Below are positions 1-7,252 of a DNA stretch of 15,914 nt, piece after piece. The position numbers and the translations under genes were made by a program. The stretch covers positions 1-15,914 of the forward strand of contig CAYSBK010000041.1 of the NCBI GenBank assembly GCA_964429265.1. Direction: 5' to 3'. The notes below the pieces were generated by a model that was not told the origin of the DNA, ran no database searches, and saw nothing but the letters and a program-made list of their open reading frames with translations. Positions within the stretch are counted from its first letter, which is position 1; each line of letters starts with the position of its first letter. Source of the DNA: CAYSBK01 sp964429265 (lineage in GTDB: Bacteria; Planctomycetota; Phycisphaerae; Sedimentisphaerales; Anaerobacaceae).

Positions 1-1
1 A

Positions 2-646
2 TCGCCGCGGGCTTTCAACAGGTATTATCACTCGGATGAAGGGGATGATATCCGCAAAAGCAGCACCTATCGGCTGGACAAACAGATGCAAGGCTGGGGG
101 ACAGCCGGTACCATCCCGATTCCTGCAAGCGCCGTAGATACCGGCGACGACGACTTGTCGCCGTGGGGATTCGACGGGGAAGATGGGATGGAGGATGAAA
201 TCAGAAGCGACAGGCGAAGACGAGACAAGCAGGAGGACCTGCAGAGGGGACGGTATGTGCTGGATCAGAAAAGGCTGGAGGTTTTTGAGTCGCTGGTGGA
301 GTTGCTGGGTAGGCGAGGGGTCAAGATGCTGGGTTTTACGCCGCCTATACATCCTCTGAGCATCGGCCAGCCGTGTACGGATGATGACGGGACCACCAGG
401 CAGGGCTACGACGAATTCGTGGCGAAGATGAAGGCTCTTGATGCCAAGTATGAAAACTTTTACTTTGTGGACGTGAATAACAAGGGTGAGCACGAATTCG
501 AGAACGACGAGTTCAACAACTTCGATCACCTGAACAAGAAAGGTGCAAAGAAGCTTACGCTGCTGCTGGATGAGCTTATCAAGCGCTTTGATTCGCAGGG
601 CAAAAAGCCGGGGGAACATCTGCAGTTGCAGGCCGACGCTAATTGA
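2..646 (+). CDS. SGNH/AlgX-DltD-like acyltransferase partner protein, 5' truncated
   Basis: The reading frame is open from the left edge, so the N-terminus and the expected GDS serine motif lie outside the window. The first in-frame ATG (86) is internal, because the residues before it include SPRAFNRY, matching SPRIFNRY in the complete paralogue at 3064-4635. Other shared stretches are GRYVLDQKRLEVFE against GRFELDQTRLSKFE, the TPPIHP/VPPMHH segment, and the closing DHLNKKGA against EHLNRAGS, which carries the predicted catalytic His. At the DxxH position the paralogue has D-F-E-H while this protein has N-F-D-H. The family (AlgJ/AlgX/DltD-like) works with MBOAT proteins to transfer acyl groups to extracytoplasmic glycans. 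That role is inferred here from homology to the paralogue and from the MBOAT gene downstream. Unlike the paralogue it ends soon after the SGNH domain, with no Ig-like tail. Confidence 0.8.
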   Translation, partial: SPRAFNRYYHSDEGDDIRKSSTYRLDKQMQGWGTAGTIPIPASAVDTGDDDLSPWGFDGEDGMEDEIRSDRRRRDKQEDLQRGRYVLDQKRLEVFESLVELLGRRGVKMLGFTPPIHPLSIGQPCTDDDGTTRQGYDEFVAKMKALDAKYENFYFVDVNNKGEHEFENDEFNNFDHLNKKGAKKLTLLLDELIKRFDSQGKKPGEHLQLQADAN

Positions 647-659
647 GGTATGTGGGTGA

Positions 660-676
660 GCTTAGCACAGCTAAGC
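660..676 (+). repeat. Small inverted repeat between SGNH gene and PA14 gene
   Basis: GCTTAG, a 5-base loop CACAG, then CTAAGC: a perfect 6-bp stem in the 73-base gap after the first gene. No T-run follows, so it is a poor candidate for an intrinsic terminator. It might mark an mRNA processing or stability site, or be chance. The next gene has a good ribosome binding site (GGAAGGA, 704-710) further downstream. Confidence 0.35.
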
Positions 677-719
677 GGGACAGAAAATGCAAAAGGTTTA
701 CTTGGAAGGATAACAAACG

Positions 720-3038
720 ATGATTAACAGGGCGATTCGAGTGCAGGCGAGTATTGTATTGGTCTTGGTGTTTGCTGTTTGTCTGTGTCAGGCCGAAGCA
801 GAGCAGGTGCGGAAGCCCGGGCTTTTGGGGGTGAGATACGGCGGGTCGGATTTCGACGGGCTGGACCGCTCGCCGAGGATAATAATCAAGAGCTTCGACA
901 AGGACTGGAACCACGGGTCGAAGGATTACTCGTGCCGGTGGTACGGGTTTATCGTCGGGCCTTATACGGGCCAGGTCACCTTCAGCAGCGAAGCCGACAA
1001 CGGGGTGATTCTGAAGATAGACGGCAAGGTCGTGATAGACGACAGGAAAAACAAGGGTACCGGCTCCTTTGCGATGGTCAAGGGTAAGTCGTATCCCGTG
1101 GAGTTCTCATTCTATACCAGCAGGTACCCGGCGTATTTCCGGCTCTACTGGAGCTGGCCTGGCAAGAAAAAGGAGATAGTCGACCCATCGGCTGTGTACT
1201 ATACCAGGGAGAATGAAGAGTTCGTAATGCACAAGATAATGAATTGCAAGTGGTGGCAGGACGACGAAGCTCCATTTCGTTTTACGGGCGACGGCAGCGA
1301 AGTGTTGAACTTTTCCTATCAGGACGGGTGCCTTCCGCCTGTTGTGGGCGTGCACAACTACCAGGTGTTTCGGGCGAACAAGGAGCATCCGGAATACGCG
1401 TACGGCCGGCGGAACAGTTATCACCATCAGCCGTTCATTGCGTATTGGAACGGCAAGATATACGTGGAGTTCGTAAGCTCGCCGAAGAACGAGAACCAGC
1501 CCCCGCAGCCTGCGGTTTTGACATTCTCTGAGACCGGCAGGTACTGGAGCACGCCGCAGGTGGTATTCCCCCCATTCAAGGCCGAGGGCGAAGGATGGAC
1601 GGTTGCTCACCACCGAATGGGCTTCTATGTATCGCGGAACAACCGGCTTCTGGTGTGTTCGTTCTACGGCAACGAGGGCGGTGCGCAGGACGGATTCGGC
1701 ATAGGCAGGGTCGTTCGGGAGGTTTATAAAGACGGGACGTTGAGTCCGATTTATTTTATACGCTACAACCGGCACAAAGGCTCGCCGGGCAAGAAATGGG
1801 ACGAGAGTAATACTCCGTATCCATTGTACACCGCTTCGAAGGATCCGGGCTTTGTGGCGATCTGCAGGGAGTTGCTCGCGAACAAGCTCTACAGGCAGCA
1901 GTGGTGGGAGGAGGACCGCAGCACGGACGGCTTCTATGCCGTCGCCGCGAAGGGCGATTTTTCCTGCGAGGCGTTCGACTGGTACACGCGGGCCGACGGT
2001 AAGATAGTCGGGTTGTGGAAGCACGGTTACTCGTCAATCAGCACCGACGGCGGCAACAGTTGGGCCGAGCCGAAGAAGACACCTTCGATTATCAACGGCG
2101 GCGCCAAGATATGGGGACAAAGGACCAAGGACGGCCGGTATGCGATAGTCTATAATCCGCACATCGAGTGGCGTTACCCTCTGGTGGTTATCACCAGTGA
2201 CGACGGCCGGACGTTCAGCGATATGGCCTGCATCCACGGCGAGGTCCCGGACCAGCGGTATACAGGTTCGACGCGGGAACTGGGGCCGCAGTACGTGCGG
2301 GGGATTTCGGAAGGTAACCCGGAACACCCCGACGATGCAATGTGGCTGGTTTACAGTTTGAACAAAGAGGATATTTGGGTGAGCCGAGTTCCCGTGCCGG
2401 TAAGGACCACCGTCAGCGAGTGGGTGGACGATAGTTTTGACGACCAGATTCCGCACGGCGCGGTCGTCAACAAGTGGAATATCTATACCGGCCAGTGGAT
2501 ACCGGTTGAGGTGGTGAATTATCCGAGCGTCGTTGACAAGAGCCTGAAGCTGGCCGACAGGGACAGGTGGGATTATGCCCGGGCGGTGAGGGTATTTCCA
2601 AGGAGCGCACAGGTCCGAGTCAAGTTCGAGATACTTGCCCGCCGGCCGCAGAACGGGCGGATGGAAATTGAGGTCACCGGCAGGAACGGCCAGCGGCCCG
2701 TCCGCATAAACTTGACCGAAGACGGCAGGTTGACCGCTGTTGACGGCCGCAAGGAACTTGCGCTTTCGGCTTACAAAGCGGACCAGTGGTTATCCTTCGA
2801 TGTCGCAGTTGATGCAACAACAGGTCGGTACAGCGTTTCGGTAAACGACAGAGAACTCCTGAAGGACGCCGCGTTTGCCGAGAAGGTCGATTCGGTTGAG
2901 CGGCTTTCATTCAGGACGGGCAAGTACAGGAACCACGGCAGAAAGGGACGGTTCCTCGAGGGAAAGGTAACCGGCGAGCCGGTGCCTGAAGTAGAGTACT
3001 ACGTCAACAACGTTTCGATAGGGCCCGGCGTCCAATAG
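720..3038 (+). CDS. Secreted PA14-domain, sialidase-like beta-propeller protein
   Basis: A 772-residue protein with a signal peptide (residues 1 to about 25, hydrophobic core SIVLVLVFAVCLC, likely cleavage near CQA). Residues about 33-162 look like a PA14 domain, a beta-barrel often used for glycan binding: Y-F-R-L-Y-W-S-W near 139-146 and the EADNGVILKIDGKVVIDD segment are typical. Residues about 205-560 resemble a sialidase/BNR propeller. They hold an Asp-box STDGGNSW (441-448), a second, TSDDGRTF (492-499), and a degenerate one near 270-276. Residues about 565-770 look like a beta-sandwich of the concanavalin/LamG sort. GGAAGGA lies 9 bases before the ATG. Stop and next start are only about 25 bases apart, so it is probably co-transcribed with the SGNH and MBOAT genes. 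Substrate and activity cannot be read from the sequence; a glycan-binding or glycan-cleaving role outside the cytoplasm is inferred. Sialic acid itself is not implied. Confidence 0.8.
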   Translation: MINRAIRVQASIVLVLVFAVCLCQAEAEQVRKPGLLGVRYGGSDFDGLDRSPRIIIKSFDKDWNHGSKDYSCRWYGFIVGPYTGQVTFSSEADNGVILKIDGKVVIDDRKNKGTGSFAMVKGKSYPVEFSFYTSRYPAYFRLYWSWPGKKKEIVDPSAVYYTRENEEFVMHKIMNCKWWQDDEAPFRFTGDGSEVLNFSYQDGCLPPVVGVHNYQVFRANKEHPEYAYGRRNSYHHQPFIAYWNGKIYVEFVSSPKNENQPPQPAVLTFSETGRYWSTPQVVFPPFKAEGEGWTVAHHRMGFYVSRNNRLLVCSFYGNEGGAQDGFGIGRVVREVYKDGTLSPIYFIRYNRHKGSPGKKWDESNTPYPLYTASKDPGFVAICRELLANKLYRQQWWEEDRSTDGFYAVAAKGDFSCEAFDWYTRADGKIVGLWKHGYSSISTDGGNSWAEPKKTPSIINGGAKIWGQRTKDGRYAIVYNPHIEWRYPLVVITSDDGRTFSDMACIHGEVPDQRYTGSTRELGPQYVRGISEGNPEHPDDAMWLVYSLNKEDIWVSRVPVPVRTTVSEWVDDSFDDQIPHGAVVNKWNIYTGQWIPVEVVNYPSVVDKSLKLADRDRWDYARAVRVFPRSAQVRVKFEILARRPQNGRMEIEVTGRNGQRPVRINLTEDGRLTAVDGRKELALSAYKADQWLSFDVAVDATTGRYSVSVNDRELLKDAAFAEKVDSVERLSFRTGKYRNHGRKGRFLEGKVTGEPVPEVEYYVNNVSIGPGVQ

Positions 3039-3063
3039 CCGAAAAGTGGTCGAGGTCTTCGGA

Positions 3064-4635
3064 ATGCCCTCTCACTTGAACGCGTACAATGTGCCGGTGC
3101 CGGAGCCTGTTGCGCCGGCCTCGGAAGTGCGAGCGAAAAGGCCGTGGGTCTGGGTGATTCTGGGACTTGCGGTCTTCTTCTCGCTTGACCGGGCATCGGT
3201 GTTGCTGGTACCGGCCCAATACCGCGGTATCGGGGACCTCGAGAGCTACCACACGCTTTACTATTCGCAGAAGTTTCGCCAGTTCAAGCGTATCAGGGAC
3301 CAGCTCGAGGTGGTGCTGGTGGGTGATTCACGGACACGCCACGGCGTGGACCCGGGGTTCTTCACTGGGCAATCGGCGGAATCGCCGGTGACCGCTTTCA
3401 ATTTTGCACCGGCCAGCAGCGGCATAGACTTCACGGACCTGCTGGTACGGGAATACCTTGCAGGGCTGGAGCGCCTGCGGACGATAGTCTGGGGTGTTTC
3501 ACCCAGGATTTTCAACCGGTACTGGGAAGACGAGGTTTACGATTTGTTCCGGCAGAGCCAGGGTTATAAGGCGGATTGCCTTGCGCGTAATGGCAGGCTT
3601 TCAAAAGCGCGTCTTCGGCTGGAGACATACCGGTTGATGAACAAGGTGTCGGCGGGGTTTGCCCACCGGTCCAAGTTGAAGGCCATTCTGTCGGACAAGT
3701 TCAGCTTGGGCGGTTCGAAGACGCATTTTTACTGCGAGCCGGTGATTGACATCAACCGGTGGGGCTTTATGGAGTTGCCGGAGTCACAGACCGTGGACGT
3801 CAGCGATTCCGGGGAAGTTGAGAAGCTCCTGTCGTTGGTTGAGTCCGGCCGGTTTGAGCTGGACCAGACACGGCTGAGCAAATTTGAAGCATTGATTTCG
3901 TTTCTCGAGGAACGCGGCATTCGGCTGGTTTGTTTCGTCCCACCTATGCACCACAGCCTCAGGAACAGTCCGGCGGCGGATGTGGACGGTACGCCGGATG
4001 AGGATTACGCGAAGCTGGTCGCGGTGTTGAAGTCGCTGGAGGCCAAGTTCGATAATTTCCACTTTATCGACATCCACAAGGGCGGTCATAACGGCTTTAC
4101 GGACGAAGAATACGGTGACTTCGAGCATCTCAATCGAGCCGGCAGCCGCCACCTGAGCCGGATTATCGACGAGTATTTGCAGCAGATCGATTCGGAACCT
4201 CGTACCCAGGGACAAAGCCAGACCGTGGTGCACACGACGCCGGCTTCACCGACGACGCCGAGGGACACCGAGGCTCAGCCCACCGCCAGCACCGTCGGTT
4301 CGGCTGGAGACAAGCAAAAGGATACAACACCTCCGGAAATTCGAAGTCACCTCGGTAAGCTCGATTACCGGGTCGGGGCGTATCCGCCGGACAACCGGCC
4401 GCTTATCTGGGCCCGCTACTTTGACACAGGGTCCGGTATAGACGTGAAATCGGTTCGCTTGTTTATGGACGGCCAGGACATCACCTCGAAATGTACGGTG
4501 ACGGAGGAGAAAATCTCTTTCAAGCCGGCAAAGACTCTCAAGGCGCCAAAACTCTACCGGTTCAAGGTTATCGTTTCAGACAAGGCCGGCAACAAGGCCG
4601 AGCTTGTCTGGGAGATTCTGCTGAAACGCTGTTAG
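3064..4635 (+). CDS. Membrane-anchored SGNH (AlgX/DltD-like) acyltransferase with C-terminal Ig-like domain
   Basis: A 523-residue protein from ATG 3064, chosen over in-frame GTG 3046 because GAGG (3052-3055) sits 8 bases before the ATG. Residues 28-50 form a single transmembrane helix after a short cytoplasmic tail. The SGNH domain follows: GDSRTRHG at 87-94 with nucleophile Ser89, and DFEH at 352-355 giving the Asp and His of the catalytic set. Residues about 378-425 are a Pro/Thr/Gln-rich linker. Residues about 425-520 are an Ig-like domain with DTGSGID and a closing VSDKAGN, a pattern common in planctomycete surface proteins. SGNH proteins of this type move acyl groups, received through an MBOAT protein, onto exopolysaccharides or wall polymers. 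The MBOAT gene starts 24 bases downstream, supporting a joint role. The Ig-like tail is unusual for such partners and may hold the enzyme at a glycan or protein surface. The receiving polymer is unknown. Confidence 0.82.
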   Translation: MPSHLNAYNVPVPEPVAPASEVRAKRPWVWVILGLAVFFSLDRASVLLVPAQYRGIGDLESYHTLYYSQKFRQFKRIRDQLEVVLVGDSRTRHGVDPGFFTGQSAESPVTAFNFAPASSGIDFTDLLVREYLAGLERLRTIVWGVSPRIFNRYWEDEVYDLFRQSQGYKADCLARNGRLSKARLRLETYRLMNKVSAGFAHRSKLKAILSDKFSLGGSKTHFYCEPVIDINRWGFMELPESQTVDVSDSGEVEKLLSLVESGRFELDQTRLSKFEALISFLEERGIRLVCFVPPMHHSLRNSPAADVDGTPDEDYAKLVAVLKSLEAKFDNFHFIDIHKGGHNGFTDEEYGDFEHLNRAGSRHLSRIIDEYLQQIDSEPRTQGQSQTVVHTTPASPTTPRDTEAQPTASTVGSAGDKQKDTTPPEIRSHLGKLDYRVGAYPPDNRPLIWARYFDTGSGIDVKSVRLFMDGQDITSKCTVTEEKISFKPAKTLKAPKLYRFKVIVSDKAGNKAELVWEILLKRC

Positions 4636-4659
4636 GCTGCTGCAAGGAAGGCGAAGTAT

Positions 4660-6135
4660 ATGTGGTTTAACAGCGTTGACTTTCTCTGGTTCATCATAAT
4701 CGTCCTGCCGATTTACTACGCGATCGGAGCGGTTCGCAGGGGACGGGGACTGCCGCGGATCTTGTTTCTCCTTGCCGCCAGTTACTTCTTTTATATGTAC
4801 TGGAACCCGGTCTATATTGTCCTGATCGTCGCTTCTACCGTGCTGGATTACTTTTGCGGGCTGGGTTTTCTGAAATGGAAGAAGGACAAACATAAGTGGC
4901 TTGTTTTTTTCAGCGTCTGCGGAAACCTTGGGATTCTTGCTTTTTTCAAGTACGGCAGATTCTTTTATCACAACTTGCGCGCGGCGGGTGCATGGATTGG
5001 CTTTGAACTCCCGCCGTACCCTGAAGCGTGGGACTTCGTGCTGCCGGTGGGGATTTCGTTTTACACGTTCCAGACGATGTCTTACACGATAGACCTTTAC
5101 CGCGGCAAGACGACCGTGGAGAAAAGTTTCTGGCGGTTTGCGCTGTTCGTGTCGTATTTTCCGCAGCTTGTGGCCGGTCCCATCGAGAAGGCGCGCCATC
5201 TTATCGGCGAGATCAAGCAAAGCGCGGTCAGCGCCCGGCCCGTGGATATGCTGGGGGCGTTTCAGCAGATAGGCTACGGGCTATTCAAGAAAGTGGCCGT
5301 GGCGGACAGTATCGGGATGCTTATAAATCCGATATTCGCCGACCCGTCGCAATACAGCGGCGAACAGATACTGGCCGGAAGCATTTTGTTTTCGTTTCAG
5401 ATTTACGGTGATTTCTCGGGCTACAGTGACATAGCGATCGGGCTTGCGAAGCTGTTCGGGATTCGGATTTCGACGAACTTTTTCTTTCCGTATTTCACCA
5501 CGAATATCGCCGATTTCTGGCGCCGCTGGCATATGTCGCTGTCCTCGTGGCTGAAGGAATACCTGTACATCACGCTCGGAGGCAACCGGCGGGGGCGAAA
5601 TCGCACCTACGCCAACGTAATGGTGACAATGCTGCTGGGTGGGCTGTGGCACGGGGCGAGCTGGAACTTTGTGCTGTGGGGCTTTCTGCACGGATTGTAC
5701 CTGGTTGCTTACAAGATATGGGGGACGCTTCGGCTGCCGGTCAACGGACTTGCCGGGCTGGGCGGCATCAGCAGAGGCGCCAGGGTTCCGCTGTTATTCT
5801 TGGCGGGTCTGTTCAATTTCCTGCTGGTGGCGTTGACGTGGATTCCTTTCAGGTGCGCGTCGTTTGAGGCGACGACAGCCTGTGTACAGCGGATTTTCAC
5901 CTGGGCCCGTTCGGACGGCGGCGCGGCGGTTCTTGACGGGGGGCAACTGGGCGTATGCTGGCTGCTGGTGGGATTGGTGGTGGCGTTCGATGCCTTCTAC
6001 AACTGCGAGTTTCTGTACTGGCAGCAGAAGCGATGGCCTGTGGTTGTGAAGGTGGTGCTGGTGCCGATTTTCATTTTCCTGACGATAGTATTCGGGGCCA
6101 CCGAGGCCCAGCAATTCATCTATTTCCAGTTCTGA
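4660..6135 (+). CDS. MBOAT family membrane-bound O-acyltransferase (AlgI/DltB type)
   Basis: A 491-residue polytopic membrane protein with the family hallmarks: FWRRWHMSLSSWLKEYLYI (residues 287-305, with His291) followed by LGGNR, then GGLWHGASWNF (327-337, with the conserved catalytic His331). The segments LPVGISFYTFQ and LVAGPIEKARH are also typical of the AlgI branch. MBOAT proteins of this branch take an acyl group, usually acetyl, from a cytoplasmic donor and pass it across the membrane to an SGNH partner that modifies a surface polysaccharide or wall polymer. The length matches AlgI (about 470-520 residues). The ATG at 4660 follows AAGGAAGG (4644-4651) by 8 bases. The gene closes the plus-strand cluster and faces the minus-strand operon, whose last stop is about 30 bases away. 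No U-tract terminator is visible in between. The family call is firm; the polymer modified is unknown. Confidence 0.93.
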   Translation: MWFNSVDFLWFIIIVLPIYYAIGAVRRGRGLPRILFLLAASYFFYMYWNPVYIVLIVASTVLDYFCGLGFLKWKKDKHKWLVFFSVCGNLGILAFFKYGRFFYHNLRAAGAWIGFELPPYPEAWDFVLPVGISFYTFQTMSYTIDLYRGKTTVEKSFWRFALFVSYFPQLVAGPIEKARHLIGEIKQSAVSARPVDMLGAFQQIGYGLFKKVAVADSIGMLINPIFADPSQYSGEQILAGSILFSFQIYGDFSGYSDIAIGLAKLFGIRISTNFFFPYFTTNIADFWRRWHMSLSSWLKEYLYITLGGNRRGRNRTYANVMVTMLLGGLWHGASWNFVLWGFLHGLYLVAYKIWGTLRLPVNGLAGLGGISRGARVPLLFLAGLFNFLLVALTWIPFRCASFEATTACVQRIFTWARSDGGAAVLDGGQLGVCWLLVGLVVAFDAFYNCEFLYWQQKRWPVVVKVVLVPIFIFLTIVFGATEAQQFIYFQF

Positions 6136-6166
6136 AGACCTCTGGCCTGCCGCGCACGCAGCAGGG

Positions 6167-7243
6167 CTACGGCGTCGGATAACCTTTTCGCAGGTCGGCT
6201 ACGGTCTGGAAGATGGCGTCGATTTTGTCGTCGGTGACATTGTGGTCGATATTGATGCAGCAGACGCCGGTGAGGTGAGGGTTTGCAGAGGCGGCGACGA
6301 GCGTTCGTATGGTTTGCTCTATTTCGGCGGCACTGTGCTGGATGAGTTCGACGGGGCTGAGCCGGATGTTGAGGAACGTGTGCGGCAGAAGCTGTCGCAA
6401 TTTTGCCACGTCGCCGCCCCAGCCGACATCGAGGAAATCCAGGTGGGGCAGTTTTGCGAAGGCACCGGCGTACCGGTGGGGGTCTTTGCCGCAGAAATGG
6501 ATACCAAAAGGCCGGTATTTCCGGCTCCACCGGTGGTCGAAGGAGTAAAGGAAGTTGAGGTAATGGTCGGCGGAGATCATAGTGTGTGAACATTCGCTGT
6601 GGAGAAAGACCGCCGGGGCAAGGTGTCGGACGGTCCGGTTGACGCTGACGGAGGTTGAGCCCGTCCATTTTGCGATGGTTTGCGTGAATCGCTCGATGAC
6701 GGTTGCTATGTGCTTGAGAAAGCGTTTGAGCCGGTCGGGCCTGTCATACATATCGGTAAAGAGGGCCTGGCCCCGCAGGTCGAGGGCGATATTGAGTATG
6801 CCGCCCCAGTTGACGTCGCCCAGCAGGTACCCGAACTTAGCCTGCAGGGATTCGACGAGGCCCAAGAACTTCTTGTACGCAGTACTTTCAAAAGCTTTTT
6901 CGGCATCGATGTCTAAGTCAGGGCGGTCTGCGCAGTGGACCCGCGGCGGCGCATCTTGACGGTAGTCGACCCGGCAGCCGAGCATTTCGCTGACGAGAAA
7001 GCCTGCGGCAAGATGAACCGGCCCGATAATGGGCAGCAGCTTGTCTCTATCGGCCCCGAGGCCGAATCTTCCCCAGCGCTGGTAGAGGGCGTTTTCCATC
7101 TGCCGTTCGACTTCTACCCTTTTTGTGGGATGGTAGAAGAAGTCCTCGTCGAACGTGATGCCTTCGTTGTGGAACCACCATTCGGGTGCAAGGACGATTT
7201 CGGCAGGCAAGAATGGATTATTGGTGAAGACGGTGTTTTGCAT
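6167..7243 (-). CDS. Uroporphyrinogen decarboxylase-like / methylcobamide methyltransferase-like protein
   Basis: A 358-residue soluble protein with no signal peptide. It has the URO-D superfamily layout: an N-terminal FDEDFFYHPTKRVEVERQMEN segment typical of the bacterial non-heme branch, an HSECSHTMISADHYLNFLYSF stretch (215-235), and GIHFCG (247-252) whose H-x-C (His249, Cys251) matches the zinc-binding H-x-C of MtaA/MtbA/CmuA-type methyltransferases. Cys328 or Cys329 could be a third ligand. True heme-pathway HemE is unlikely given these changes and the context. The start ATG lies 9 bases after the stop of the GH30-like gene, so it is the last gene of the glycan operon. No strong Shine-Dalgarno site is seen. 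Possible roles are methyl transfer or demethylation of a sugar-derived compound, but this is inference and the substrate is unknown. Confidence 0.75.
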   Translation of the reverse strand: MQNTVFTNNPFLPAEIVLAPEWWFHNEGITFDEDFFYHPTKRVEVERQMENALYQRWGRFGLGADRDKLLPIIGPVHLAAGFLVSEMLGCRVDYRQDAPPRVHCADRPDLDIDAEKAFESTAYKKFLGLVESLQAKFGYLLGDVNWGGILNIALDLRGQALFTDMYDRPDRLKRFLKHIATVIERFTQTIAKWTGSTSVSVNRTVRHLAPAVFLHSECSHTMISADHYLNFLYSFDHRWSRKYRPFGIHFCGKDPHRYAGAFAKLPHLDFLDVGWGGDVAKLRQLLPHTFLNIRLSPVELIQHSAAEIEQTIRTLVAASANPHLTGVCCINIDHNVTDDKIDAIFQTVADLRKGYPTP

Positions 7244-7252
7244 TTTGGCGTT

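Noticed and set aside
1107..2024. Long minus-strand frame of 305 codons
   Set aside because: It lies wholly inside the PA14/propeller gene, has no family resemblance or ribosome binding site, and is explained by the GC-rich codon use of the true gene.
3046..3063. GTG start for the SGNH-Ig gene
   Set aside because: No ribosome binding site precedes it, while GAGG is well placed for ATG 3064.
6136..6166. Possible terminator between the convergent MBOAT and URO-D genes
   Set aside because: Only a 4-bp CTGC/GCAG pairing and no T-run on either strand.
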